Shown: piece after piece, positions 33,187-43,267 of the stretch
Layout of the letters: every line of letters begins with the position of its first letter
Numbering within the stretch: the stretch's first letter is position 1
Assembly: GCF_019977735.1 (NCBI RefSeq)
Contig: NZ_AP025018.1
Coordinates: 6,638,580 to 6,702,579 of the forward strand
Direction of reading: 5' to 3'
Length of the DNA stretch: 64,000 nt
Source: Calothrix sp. PCC 7716
GTDB taxonomy: Bacteria; Cyanobacteriota; Cyanobacteriia; Cyanobacteriales; Nostocaceae
Made by a program: the position numbers and the translations under genes
Notes under the pieces: model-generated
Told to the model about the DNA's origin: nothing
The model's input: the letters and a program-made list of their open reading frames with translations, nothing else
Database searches by the model: none

Positions 33187-35976
33187 GTGGGAATAATGTT
33201 TAAACGTTCAAAACTTATTGGCTTGCAAATTGCTACTATCACCAGCTTTGCAATTACATCGTTGATACTGGGAGTTCGGCATTTAGGTTTGCTACAATCA
33301 TTTGAATTAGGCGCCTATGATCACATGTTAATAAGTCGTCCAATAAAGCCCCTTGATGAGCGCTTGTTATTAGTAACGATAACGAAGGAAGATAGACAAA
33401 CCTTTGGCGACCCATTATCAGTGACAACAGTTAATAAGTTAATAACAAAATTAGAGTCTTATCAACCGCGTGTTATTGGTCTATACATTAACGATGTTTC
33501 TTCGGAGAAAGGTTTAGGCACTTTAAGTGTGGATAAAAGTAAGCTATTAGCTTCCTGCACGTTCAGTAGTTACAAACGCTCTGAAACTCCTCCACCATCA
33601 GATTTACCCTTAGAAAATATCGGTTTTAGTGATATCATACCTGATTATAGTGACCTTACTATTCGCCGCGCTTTGTTATTTGCGAGTTCAGATGATGATA
33701 AAGAATGTGTTACTCGTTATTCTTTTGCCGCATTAGCCTCATTAGTTTACTTAGAAAAACAAGGTTTTAAGTCTACTTTTAATAAAAATAAGAGTTGGGT
33801 TTTAGGTGACAAGGTTATACCTAAATTAAAAGCTAAACCTGGTAGTTACCAAGATATAGACACACGTGGGCATCAAATCTTGATCAATTACCGTCACCCT
33901 AACTCTTTAGCTCGTAAAGTTACGTTAAAACAGGTTTTAAACGATAAAATTAATTTTAACTGGGTAAAGGACAAGTTAGTTATTATCGGTGACATAGATT
34001 TTAATAATAAGCTTTTTACTCCTTATAAAGCCTTACTACCAAATCAATTAAGTGGAACGCCAGGGGTATTAATCCAAGGACAAGTAGCAAGTCAAATTCT
34101 CAGCACTGTTTTAGACGGACAACAACAAATTTGGTATTTATCTGATTGGGCTGAAATTGTTTTAATTTTTACCTTTTCAATAGTAGGAGCTTTTATTGCT
34201 TGGAATTTACGGCCCTCCTTTTTAAATATAAGTTTAATCGTTGGAAGCAGTATTGCTAGTTTATATTTTGTTTGTCTTGTTGCCTTTATACAGCAAAGTT
34301 TTTGGCTACCTCTCGTTCCGTTTATTTTTGCTTTAATTTTAACTCAAATAACGGTAATAATATGTTGTAAATTATACTTGTATCCTCTTTTTTCTCGACG
34401 ATTTTTTGAAGATTATCTAAAAAATGCAGAGACTGCTCAAGATGAAATAGAAGCCCTTATACACTCAAGTAATCATAATCTTCAAACAGTAGCAGCTATT
34501 GCATTAAATAAAATTGCTGTAAATATTCTTATACGCTGTCAGACTATGAGTGATATTGCTGGCATTCGCTTTCAGTTATCTTGGATTCCTTCACCAACAC
34601 CAAAACAAATTGGTACTACATTACCTCAACTACTAAGTATTAGTGAAGATGTATGGGCATCAACACAAACTACTGGACTTTCCCAACGTAATGAGTTACT
34701 CAAGCGTCCAATTAAAGCATTACAAAATTTATTAAAAAGTCTGGCTTTTGAAAAAAGTTCACAAACAGCAGGTGCCCTTCATGAGGTATGTAGTAAGTGG
34801 TTGAAAATTTTAGAAACAGCACAACGTACTTTACAAGAGCAAACTTTACATTCACAGGAAATACAGCAAGTTTACGTAGCGGGTAATGCGTTAGACCCAG
34901 AGACGGCAGAGTATCGCTTCAAAGGACGGGTTGATATTTTCCGTGAAATCGAAACTTTGACACTTATGGAACAACCACCTGTGTTACTAATGTATGGTGG
35001 AAGACGCACAGGTAAAACTTCGACACTCAAGTATTTACCTTACCGAGTTGGCTCTACGATTCTACCGCTGCTTGTAGATTTACAAGGCGCCGCATCTGCG
35101 ACTACGCTCGAAGGATTGGCAAAAAACTTGGTGACACAAATTATTGAAGCTGGGCGCCGTCTACCTCGACGTTTAGACTTGCCTTATCCAAGTTTCCTTC
35201 AAAATAACAAACTGCATCTAATGGGTAAGTCCCGCTTTACTGTTCAACAAGATGTGTTTATAGATTTGCAAGACTGGTTTGCAGAAATTGAACGCGCGCA
35301 TCCTGAAAAACGCTTTCTTCTTTGTCTTGACGAATTTGAACGTTTAAGCGAAGTTATAAGCGCAACAAATAGTCGCGTCCCCCTTAACTTTCTCCGTAAT
35401 ATTCTGCAACATCGTAGACAGTGGATTTTACTTTTTAGTGGTTCGCATACATTTGATGAGCTTCCCAACTATTGGAGCGATTATTTAATAAATACTCGTA
35501 CTATACGTGTTAGTTTTTTGGATGAAGAATCTGCTCGTAGTTTGATTACAGAGCCAGTAAAAGACTTTCCAAACATCTACCAACAAGGCGCCGTGGATAA
35601 GATTATTGAACTTACTCACTGTCAACCTTATCTTATCCAATTAGTATGTTATGAAGTCGTAGAATTGCTTAATCGTGAAATCCGAGCTAAAAAACGGCAG
35701 GCAAGTAACATCACAGCGTCTATTAATGATATTGACTCGGTTATACCTATTGTTTTAGAAAGGGGTAATCAATACTTCCGCGAGTTATGGTATAGCTTCA
35801 AAGAGCCGGAAAGAGATTACCTTCATGGTTTAACTAATGGCAAAAATCCAATAGAAACTGATAAAATGATTATGCGAAGGTTAATACGAAAGGAAGTATT
35901 GAATCAGGAAGGAAACAAGTTTCAAGTACCTCTGGTACAAAAATTCATTGAACAAATAATTTCCGAGGGAGACTAA
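33187..35976 (+). CDS. CHASE2 sensor-AAA ATPase membrane protein
   Basis: 929 residues from GTG 33187 (or ATG 33196). An N-terminal membrane segment leads into a CHASE2 domain (~35-310, 'FELGAYDHMLISRP...DERLLLVTIT', 'INYRHPNSLARKVTLKQVL', 'VIIGDIDFNNKLFTPYKAL'), an extracytoplasmic sensory module, followed by three membrane segments (~320-400). The cytoplasmic part ends in an AAA ATPase: Walker A 'YGGRRTGKTS' (~605), Walker B 'RFLLCLDEFERL' (~710). The usual CHASE2 output is a kinase or cyclase; here it is an ATPase of the same kind as its partner upstream. The pair looks like a signal-sensing two-ATPase complex feeding EAD1 effectors. Domain calls secure; pathway inferred. Confidence 0.82.
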   Translation: MGIMFKRSKLIGLQIATITSFAITSLILGVRHLGLLQSFELGAYDHMLISRPIKPLDERLLLVTITKEDRQTFGDPLSVTTVNKLITKLESYQPRVIGLYINDVSSEKGLGTLSVDKSKLLASCTFSSYKRSETPPPSDLPLENIGFSDIIPDYSDLTIRRALLFASSDDDKECVTRYSFAALASLVYLEKQGFKSTFNKNKSWVLGDKVIPKLKAKPGSYQDIDTRGHQILINYRHPNSLARKVTLKQVLNDKINFNWVKDKLVIIGDIDFNNKLFTPYKALLPNQLSGTPGVLIQGQVASQILSTVLDGQQQIWYLSDWAEIVLIFTFSIVGAFIAWNLRPSFLNISLIVGSSIASLYFVCLVAFIQQSFWLPLVPFIFALILTQITVIICCKLYLYPLFSRRFFEDYLKNAETAQDEIEALIHSSNHNLQTVAAIALNKIAVNILIRCQTMSDIAGIRFQLSWIPSPTPKQIGTTLPQLLSISEDVWASTQTTGLSQRNELLKRPIKALQNLLKSLAFEKSSQTAGALHEVCSKWLKILETAQRTLQEQTLHSQEIQQVYVAGNALDPETAEYRFKGRVDIFREIETLTLMEQPPVLLMYGGRRTGKTSTLKYLPYRVGSTILPLLVDLQGAASATTLEGLAKNLVTQIIEAGRRLPRRLDLPYPSFLQNNKLHLMGKSRFTVQQDVFIDLQDWFAEIERAHPEKRFLLCLDEFERLSEVISATNSRVPLNFLRNILQHRRQWILLFSGSHTFDELPNYWSDYLINTRTIRVSFLDEESARSLITEPVKDFPNIYQQGAVDKIIELTHCQPYLIQLVCYEVVELLNREIRAKKRQASNITASINDIDSVIPIVLERGNQYFRELWYSFKEPERDYLHGLTNGKNPIETDKMIMRRLIRKEVLNQEGNKFQVPLVQKFIEQIISEGD

Positions 35977-36502
35977 TAATGAATTTCGGATCAGGAAAGG
36001 TCGCGCTAGTAGAATAGTTGATTTTGCTCTTCAACTCCAATTACTCATAACTACACGCATTATTATTATGTTTGAATACTCTCTTGTCATTTTGAATTTG
36101 TCTTCGACAATGAATGAATTTTGAATTTTCCCGGTATAGGGACATGAATGTTCATGTGCGTAAACGTAGTTTTCCCTATTTGGTAGCAAATTTGAACGTA
36201 AACGTAAACGCAGTTTTCCCTATTTGGTAGTTTTCCCGCACTATGAAGTGAGTGGCGCCTGTCCGAATTGCAATTACAAGTTTTCAAGAAAAGAACTTTT
36301 ACGAACTGAGTTCATATGTCCAACTTGCGGCTGGAGTGATGAATGATTGGTAGGCGCCTAAAATTAGGTAGTGAGTAGTGCCTAGAATATCAATGCTTGT
36401 TACAGGCACCTATTAAGGTGTTGTAATCCTTTTTAGTAAATATACTGACATGCAAAGTAATGATTATACTTAAAATAAGATTTTTACGAATAAACAAAAA
36501 CT
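35977..36502. other. Intergenic stretch filled with dispersed repeats
   Basis: Two copies of CGTAGTTTTCCCTATTTGGTAG-like text (core GTTTTCCCTATTTGGTAG) at about 36170 and 36213, the 'GAAGTGAGTGGCGCC' end at 36245-36259, and the 105-bp repeat copy at 36254-36358. No gene is seen. Confidence 0.55.
36254..36358. repeat. ~105-bp repeat bounded by GGCGCC, copy 2
   Basis: Same block as 17713-17818. One frame reads 'ICPTCGWSDE', a zinc-knuckle-like string, suggesting the repeat may derive from a gene, but both copies are otherwise untranslatable. Confidence 0.7.
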
Positions 36503-36796
36503 ATGCCCAAAAGTGAACCTCCAATCATGAGGTCTTCTTCTGCAAGACAGTCGCGGTGGCATTACTGGGTGTTTGTCCCGCTTTGCTCGCTTGTGTACAC
36601 TGCGTTATGCTTTATTTTTATTATGGCTGCTTGGGGGCTGCGCGGTGAATCAAAACCGTGGTGGTATGTGGTAATCCAGGTGCTAACAATACCTGGTGTG
36701 TGGTTGCCCCCTTACATCGGCGCCCCGTTGTGGGGTGGAGTTATGGGTTTCGTCCTCGTCCGACTGAACCGGAAAATTCAAAGGCGCCGTTTATAA
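36503..36796 (+). CDS. Small membrane protein, two transmembrane segments
   Basis: 97 residues with two hydrophobic spans ('YWVFVPLCSLVYTALCFIFIMAA' and 'VVIQVLTIPGVWLPPYIGAPLWGGVMGFVLV') and a basic C-terminal end 'RLNRKIQRRR' read through a GGCGCC. No family is recognised. It faces the next gene tail to tail, 29 bp apart. Confidence 0.5.
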   Translation: MPKSEPPIMRSSSARQSRWHYWVFVPLCSLVYTALCFIFIMAAWGLRGESKPWWYVVIQVLTIPGVWLPPYIGAPLWGGVMGFVLVRLNRKIQRRRL

Positions 36797-36825
36797 AATA
36801 ATGAGAAACACTACAAGCGGATATA

Positions 36826-37629
36826 TCAAAGTTTATTATTTGTTGAAGAGGCGCCTTGTTTATTAAAGGTTTGAATTTTTGTTCTAAGCCATTTCCATTT
36901 AGCAACAACAAAAATTGATATTCCAGCTAAGATTGCTCCAATACCTGTAGAGTTTTCAATAACCCATTTCCAGTTTTGATTTAACCAGCTAGTTGGACTA
37001 ACCGATACATTAATCGCGCGTTGGAAAGTTTTCAAATCAACATTTTCAGTCGAACCGTTTTTTCGCACGCGCGCATAAATAGACATATATAGCTTTTGGT
37101 CACCTGCCTCTGTTGGGGTAACGCTCCAACGCCATGCTGCGACACCATTTTGAATTAAAAATCTATTTTCTTCATTCAGAGATTTTGTGTTAAAGTTGGC
37201 GCCTTCTAGTCGCGCTCTCAAGAATGAGCTAACCTGTAATTGGTCTGTCTCCGTTTTCCCAGATTGGTTTCCAAGTTCTTTTTTTAAATCACGTCGTAAA
37301 TCATCGCTAATTACTACTTCCACTACTTCAGCATCGTTAACCTTCATTTTATCTGGAACGTTAAAAGCTATTTGTCCAGGTCTGGTTTCGACAACTTTCT
37401 TCAAAGCTTCATCGGCGCCGTCTGGTATTGAAGTTTTATCTACAGATTGCGCTGGTGGAGTTGTTGCGGCGCCTGCATCTGTTGGTTCTGCTCTTGGTAC
37501 TGAGGAAGAGCCTGCGTCACCTCCTGCTCCTCCTAATTCTCCTCTATCTAAAATAGGTTTAGTAATTATAATTACATATATAACACTTATAAAAAGTAGT
37601 ACTAAAATCCAGAGACGCTTGTTTATCAT
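36826..37629 (-). CDS. Bitopic membrane protein with extracytoplasmic domain, unknown
   Basis: 267 residues. An N-terminal membrane segment ('LWILVLLFISVIYVIIIT'), a Gly/Ala/Pro-rich linker, an ordered domain (~75-215: 'PGQIAFNVPDKMKVNDAEVVEVVIS', 'VSSFLRARLEGANFN', 'AAWRWSVTPTEAGDQKLYMSIYARV') and a C-terminal membrane segment ('IGAILAGISIFVVAKW'). The middle resembles a beta-sandwich of the kind that carries ligand or stress signals across membranes, but I do not recognise a named family. It lies 115 bp after the stop of the divergent-strand helicase's downstream side, within the conflict island. Confidence 0.5.
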   Translation of the reverse strand: MINKRLWILVLLFISVIYVIIITKPILDRGELGGAGGDAGSSSVPRAEPTDAGAATTPPAQSVDKTSIPDGADEALKKVVETRPGQIAFNVPDKMKVNDAEVVEVVISDDLRRDLKKELGNQSGKTETDQLQVSSFLRARLEGANFNTKSLNEENRFLIQNGVAAWRWSVTPTEAGDQKLYMSIYARVRKNGSTENVDLKTFQRAINVSVSPTSWLNQNWKWVIENSTGIGAILAGISIFVVAKWKWLRTKIQTFNKQGASSTNNKL

Positions 37630-37743
37630 TGCTTTTAAATATACTTACAGAATTTCAGTAAATATCTACAAGTTGCTTATTACACATTTCGGTTGACTCA
37701 GGCGCCTGAAAGCACTAATTATTAATTTATACAGGCGCCAATT

Positions 37744-40700
37744 TTAACGACACACTCGAATTTGAGGAATAACAACAAACCAATCTTCCTTAATTTCTCC
37801 AGATATATCATCTATAGTCAAATGGCGATATATACTTTTAACAGTTACCTCACCTGAAAGGAATTCAAACTGCCCTGGTACACACCCTTTCTTAAATAAC
37901 TCTTTGTTTGCTCTTTGAGATAAGGCGCCAACACATTGACCATCTGTACTATAAATATTCCAACCATTATTGTTTGGATTTACTTTCATTGACAATTCGG
38001 CGCCTTCTGTTAAATTAACAATGACTTGCTGATTTTTCTTCGTGTTGTAATTGCTTAGAAAAATATCCCCAGGAGTTAAATCAAAATAGAACCACTTCTC
38101 TGGTAAAGAGTCAGTCCTTACGGTAAGTCTTTCTGGAACGGCGCCTGTTTCATGCACAAACTGTGATTGCTTAGTAGTACATATAGTGAGTTCTTCCTTT
38201 GCGCGTGTCATTGCTACATAAAACAATCTCCGCTCAGACTCAATCTCCGTAGCATTCGTACTAAAACCGTCACCGAGTAATATAACGTTTCGGAATTCAA
38301 GACCTTTGGCGCCGTGACAAGTTGTTACGAGTACAGCGTTTTCATCTCTAGCAGCTTCAAAAGTTTCATTGAATTCAAATACTGTGGTGAGAATATCAGC
38401 GGCACTGATAGGTAGTGCTTCGTCCTCAATACCGTATCCTCGCTCAATATCAATATCACGCGCGATTTTGAGGAGTACTTGTACTGTTGGTTCGGTTAGT
38501 TGGCGCCCCCATTTGGTAAAACAGGTTTCAAACCAACTCAAAATTGACTTGTCTGGTGTAAGGACTTGATGTTTCTTAACTTTCAATTGGTCGATAAGTC
38601 TACATGTGATGTAATTTCTAACCAGTTTGATACCATCTTTCCTTAAAGTACAAGTTGGAACACCTGCTCTCTCTAACAATAATCGAATCGCATCTAAATT
38701 ATCCCAGCGTCTCGCTAGTACTGCTATATCCTTCATAGAGGCGCCTTGTTCTATCCGAGATAAAATGCGCTGTTGTATCCATGTGGCTTGACTTTCAATA
38801 CTTCCAAATGTATAAGCCTCAACTGGAAATCCTTTATAACCTCGGCGCCCACTATCTATACGTACTTGTTCTTCTTCTTTTTGCTTACAACGTTGTTTAT
38901 TATTGGAAATTAATTTATTTGCAGCTGCAATAATTGATTCAGTAGAACGATAATTTTCATTAAGTAATAATTGCTTTGCTTTATACTCTTCGGTAAATTG
39001 AATTATATATTTAGTGTCAGTACGTCTAAACTCATAGATATTTTGGTCATCATCACCAATAACACAAAGATTTATTTGTACTGAACGTTCGGTATCGTCA
39101 GAGTCATTTAACCCAGCAATTAACTTAATTAAGCGGTATTCAGATTCGCTAACATCTTGATATTCATCGACAAATATATGTTCCAACTTACCAAGTAGTT
39201 GAATTCGTCGCTGCTGCGTATCGTCTGACTCTTCCTCTGATTCCTCTCCTTTCTCTAGGAGCGAACATGCTTCTGTTATTAAATTATCAAAATTAAACTC
39301 TTGAGACTTAATACTTTCCCCAAGAGTACGACCTAAAAGCGCTAATGATAAACCGTGGAAGGTAAACACACGAACGCGCGCTGCTAAATTTCCAATTAAT
39401 TTCTGTAACCTAATTCGTATTTCTGTAATCGCATTACGGTTATAAGCTAAGACTAATATACTTTGTGGCTCAACTCGTTTTACTTTTACTAGATAAGCGA
39501 TACGATGGACAATTGTTCGAGTTTTTCCTGACCCTGGACCAGCAATTGCAGCTAGTGCAGCATCGTTAGATAAAACAATTTCTTTTTGAGACTCGTTGAG
39601 TGTATCTATAATATTACTATAATCATTTGGAATTATAGGACGTATCGTTTCCTCACCTGTGGGTAGTTGATGAGTTTGGATAAATTCTTCTTGAGCTTTA
39701 CCAAAATAATCATCTATATATTGCAGGCGCCGTTCTGGTGGAACTTCCCCGTACTTCAACATGTAATGAGTGCGTCTCGTTTGCTCATCGTAACGAGATT
39801 TTACTTGAGGAAAACCTTTGCTAACTTTGTTAACACTGGCGCCTTTAATAACGCGCACTTTTAGAGAATGCTGTAATAAATTAAGACCTTCACTCAATCT
39901 AATAATTTGTCTTTGGTGTAACCATAGCAGCATGTCTTCTAACTCTTTGCTGCTCCAAACTAACTGCGTACTTTCTGTAACTTCGGTTGCTAATCGTTCC
40001 AAATCATATGATAAAGGTAAACGGGCGCCTTTTTTATCTCCCAATGCAGCATAAAATCTATCGAGTATATCTGATGATAATATTTGATGGCGGTCTAAAT
40101 TATCACCAATATTTATTTTGCTGAGTTTAACAACATCGCGCGCGACGTGGTGTAATTTAATCCATTTCTGACTAGTCCAACCTTCTAAAATATCCATCAG
40201 TACTGATGCTCTAAGTTTCTTAGAGTTATCAGGGTCAAGAAGGAAAGCCAAACCACGTAAGTTAACTTGAATATCAGGCGCCTCACCCAACATCTCAGTA
40301 AGTACTTCTAATAGCTGTTTTTCTAACTCACGTTTCCTGTCGTGTAGAATGCGTGCGTCTCCTGTAACACCCTTGGTTATCATCACCGCAATAGGTATTT
40401 CAAGCGAACAAATACCTGCTGTCTTCAACTCTCTAATTCTTGAACTAAGTTCTTTAGTACTAATACCAGATTCATCACTAAGTCTATCAATAGGAAAATG
40501 TTCGTTCGTTTGGGTAAAATATATTTTAGCGTTATGCATTGCTAAAATCAAACTCTCGAACAATTCTATTTCTGATTGAGGAAAGTTTTGAGCTTTGCTG
40601 TGTTTTACAAAATGTTCGCGAGATTCGTCGTAAGTGTTATGTAGTAATTCAAACTTGATGACGGTAGATAAATTCTCCGCGCGCTCTAATAAACCGAATT

Positions 40701-42750
40701 TTTCTAAGTGATGTAAAGCAACTTTTATTTTAGTGTCGAGTTGTTCTGGCGCCACATCAAACTCCTCATCAAAATCACCTTCGCGTAATATTTCGTTGGC
40801 TGTCACCCAAAACCAGTCTTCGGAGGCGCCTTTAAGAATGCGGTTACGTAAATATCTTGTTGAGATAAAAGTATTCTTTAAATCTTGTTCGCTGAGTTGG
40901 TTTAAACTTTGGAGGAAAAATATTGTGTCAGCGTCTTTGGGATCGTAGAGCAAAGTACAGTAAGAAGGTTGACCATCACGACCCGCGCGTCCAGCTTCTT
41001 GAACATAACCTTCCAAGTTGGAACTTAGCGTGTGGTGGATAACCGCGCGCACATCTTTACGATTAATGCCCATTCCAAAAGCACAAGTCGCAACGACTAC
41101 GTTTAATTCACCTGATTTAAAGGCTTGTAGGACTTCATATTTTTCGTGCGTTGATAATTTACCGTGGTAGTACCTTGCATCAATATCACTTTGATTCAAT
41201 AGTTTAGCTAGCTTTTCAGCGTTCTTGCGAGTTGTTGTATATACAAGAGTACTGCCACCATAAGTTAATGCTTCTTTAACTTTATCAATTAGAGTTTTTT
41301 CTTTGTTACCAACCGTTGGGATAACTTCAAATGTCAGATTCGGACGGGTTGTTTCCCCATCAATTGTAGTACTGATGTTTAAATCTTGTTCAGCGAATAG
41401 CTTTTTAATATCTTCTACGACGCTTTGAGTTGCTGTTGCAGTTAGTAGAGCTAACATTGGTTTTGGTAACTGGCGCCGTTCATATAGTTCTTTGATAAAT
41501 TTAGGAACATAACAATAATCTGGTCTGAAGTCATGTCCCCACTGACTTATACAGTGCGCTTCGTCGAGTATCCATAGTACAGGTGGACGCTGTTCTAGTA
41601 GCGCACGGATACTCATTGAACGTAGTTGTTCGGGACTAATATATAGCAGGCTCTTGTTACCAGAGCGTAATTCTTCTAAACGCAGGCGCCGTTCCTGTGC
41701 AGTTAAATTACCATTTATGTAGGTAGAGAAAAACAAACCAGTTTCTTCTAAGTCAGCTACCTGGTCAGCCATTAATGCTTGTAATGGAGATATGACGACA
41801 GTTAAAGCTTTTTGTCTATGATGGAACATCAAAGCTGGTAGTTGGTAACACAACGATTTGCCACCACCAGTAGGCATCATTATTAAAGGATTTTCTCTAT
41901 TAATTATTGACCTAACAGCTTTTTCCTGTAATGGTCGGAAACCAGGAATACCAAAATGCTCTAAGTGGGTAGAAATAGCAAACTTATTATTTATCAGCGG
42001 GAATAGATTGTTAAGTACATCTTGGAATGGCGCCAAGTTAGAAAGCCAGTTAGAAAAAGCTTCGCGCTCGTTATTTAAGTTGGTTTCATAATTCCAAGCC
42101 AATAAGGCAGCTGCACATAGTCTGGTATCAAAATCATAGGTTTGTGGACTTAATAATAATTGATGCAGGTAAGATTGATTAACACCCAGCAACATCTCTG
42201 TTGGTAGTTTTTCAATTCTTACTGGCGCCAGTTTCCAACCTAAGATGTCACAAAATAGTTGCTTATACGCGCGCGAAGCTTCTTCATATCCACAACCAAG
42301 TAACCAAATAATAAGATGTCGTAACGACTCCGGTTTATTTTGTAACGATTCTATTTGCACGTGCAGCAATAACCGAGTTGCACGCGCGTCTTGCAGAGGG
42401 CTATTTGAACTATATTCGCTCTGCTTATATTCTTTATTCAACCTATGTGAGGGGAGTAGAGGAAATGCCAGAATTGATAGTTCTAATGTATCTATAATGT
42501 TCCAGTTGGATAAGAGAGGCGCCTGTTTTACTAGGTGTGGATGGTCAAAACGTCGGAAATTATGACCGCAAACACTCAAACCGCTATTTTTTAGATGAGT
42601 CAGTTTATCGTAGGTTTCTGCTACCTTATCGCCCTCTAAGTCTTGTGCTATCTCAGGGGACACGAAACCTAGACGGAATATATTATCTTGGGCGCCGACT
42701 TCTAAATCTAGATATACATAGGTTGAATCAATTACTGGCAATGCTTCCAT
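37744..42750 (-). CDS. Exonuclease-RecQ-UvrD helicase fusion
   Basis: 1668 residues, three machines in one chain. Residues ~8-130: DEDD 3'-5' exonuclease-like domain with 'YLDLEV' (D15, E17), 'GHNFRRFDHP' (D69) and 'PLQDA' (D121); the DEDDh histidine position holds Asn116. Residues ~265-640: RecQ helicase, Walker A 'MPTGGGKS' (292-299), 'LDEAHCISQWGHDFRPDY' (~397) and 'VQEAGRAGRDGQ'. Middle ~640-1050: RecQ C-terminal-like helical parts. Residues ~1055-1560: UvrD/Rep helicase, 'GPGSGKT' (~1075), 'VDEYQDVS' (~1195), 'GDDDQNIYEFR', 'TCHGAKGLEF', 'VAMTRAKEEL'. Both motors look intact. Role: DNA repair or anti-invader unwinding and degradation; the location among EAD1 genes favours defence. About 20 GGCGCC sites show long residence here. 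Confidence 0.9.
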   Translation of the reverse strand: MEALPVIDSTYVYLDLEVGAQDNIFRLGFVSPEIAQDLEGDKVAETYDKLTHLKNSGLSVCGHNFRRFDHPHLVKQAPLLSNWNIIDTLELSILAFPLLPSHRLNKEYKQSEYSSNSPLQDARATRLLLHVQIESLQNKPESLRHLIIWLLGCGYEEASRAYKQLFCDILGWKLAPVRIEKLPTEMLLGVNQSYLHQLLLSPQTYDFDTRLCAAALLAWNYETNLNNEREAFSNWLSNLAPFQDVLNNLFPLINNKFAISTHLEHFGIPGFRPLQEKAVRSIINRENPLIMMPTGGGKSLCYQLPALMFHHRQKALTVVISPLQALMADQVADLEETGLFFSTYINGNLTAQERRLRLEELRSGNKSLLYISPEQLRSMSIRALLEQRPPVLWILDEAHCISQWGHDFRPDYCYVPKFIKELYERRQLPKPMLALLTATATQSVVEDIKKLFAEQDLNISTTIDGETTRPNLTFEVIPTVGNKEKTLIDKVKEALTYGGSTLVYTTTRKNAEKLAKLLNQSDIDARYYHGKLSTHEKYEVLQAFKSGELNVVVATCAFGMGINRKDVRAVIHHTLSSNLEGYVQEAGRAGRDGQPSYCTLLYDPKDADTIFFLQSLNQLSEQDLKNTFISTRYLRNRILKGASEDWFWVTANEILREGDFDEEFDVAPEQLDTKIKVALHHLEKFGLLERAENLSTVIKFELLHNTYDESREHFVKHSKAQNFPQSEIELFESLILAMHNAKIYFTQTNEHFPIDRLSDESGISTKELSSRIRELKTAGICSLEIPIAVMITKGVTGDARILHDRKRELEKQLLEVLTEMLGEAPDIQVNLRGLAFLLDPDNSKKLRASVLMDILEGWTSQKWIKLHHVARDVVKLSKINIGDNLDRHQILSSDILDRFYAALGDKKGARLPLSYDLERLATEVTESTQLVWSSKELEDMLLWLHQRQIIRLSEGLNLLQHSLKVRVIKGASVNKVSKGFPQVKSRYDEQTRRTHYMLKYGEVPPERRLQYIDDYFGKAQEEFIQTHQLPTGEETIRPIIPNDYSNIIDTLNESQKEIVLSNDAALAAIAGPGSGKTRTIVHRIAYLVKVKRVEPQSILVLAYNRNAITEIRIRLQKLIGNLAARVRVFTFHGLSLALLGRTLGESIKSQEFNFDNLITEACSLLEKGEESEEESDDTQQRRIQLLGKLEHIFVDEYQDVSESEYRLIKLIAGLNDSDDTERSVQINLCVIGDDDQNIYEFRRTDTKYIIQFTEEYKAKQLLLNENYRSTESIIAAANKLISNNKQRCKQKEEEQVRIDSGRRGYKGFPVEAYTFGSIESQATWIQQRILSRIEQGASMKDIAVLARRWDNLDAIRLLLERAGVPTCTLRKDGIKLVRNYITCRLIDQLKVKKHQVLTPDKSILSWFETCFTKWGRQLTEPTVQVLLKIARDIDIERGYGIEDEALPISAADILTTVFEFNETFEAARDENAVLVTTCHGAKGLEFRNVILLGDGFSTNATEIESERRLFYVAMTRAKEELTICTTKQSQFVHETGAVPERLTVRTDSLPEKWFYFDLTPGDIFLSNYNTKKNQQVIVNLTEGAELSMKVNPNNNGWNIYSTDGQCVGALSQRANKELFKKGCVPGQFEFLSGEVTVKSIYRHLTIDDISGEIKEDWFVVIPQIRVCR

Positions 42751-43267
42751 AACTCTTTACTTGTATACGATTTTCGTAATGAACGGTGCCTAGAAATAAC
42801 AATATCTGTATTATAAAGACACTTAGTTTACGTATATATACATGATGCTAGTTGCTTGATTATTGTTCCAGAAGATTTGTAATATTGATTATTGTTACAG
42901 TTTGTAAGGTCGATGCAGTGACTAATTTATATACTGTGGGTTTTATAGACATTATGCAGGAATCTATGAAATCAGCCTTCTATGTAAGAAGAGGTGCCTG
43001 GAAAAGAACACAAGTACCAAACGATTAGCTGCTTTGAGCTTTCGCACGCGTTGTAGGGATGGGGAAAGTTTCCGGAAATAGCAAGTTACTTGCTGTATGA
43101 ATACAAGTCAGTTAATTCACGCAAGTTGAGGCGCTTAAATTTTGTAGGTAGGCACAAAATCTATTTAAATAACAGAATTTTCTCTGATTTTTTTCAAAAT
43201 GAGAATTGCTGGGTACAGTTTTTCTTCCTGGTGATCAATTCCTTAACGTAACTTTCTGCACCACTGC
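42751..43267. other. Intergenic stretch with flanking repeat
   Basis: Contains the right flanking repeat (42851-43000). From 43000 to 43267 I see no gene or strong structure. Confidence 0.5.
42851..43000. repeat. Direct repeat flanking the island, right copy
   Basis: Matches 31302-31386 at both ends (TTGCTTGATTATTGTTCC; TATGCAGGAATCTATGAAAT) with ~65 bp inserted, which itself begins with a second TGATTATTGTTaCAG, i.e. a partial tandem copy. Confidence 0.75.
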
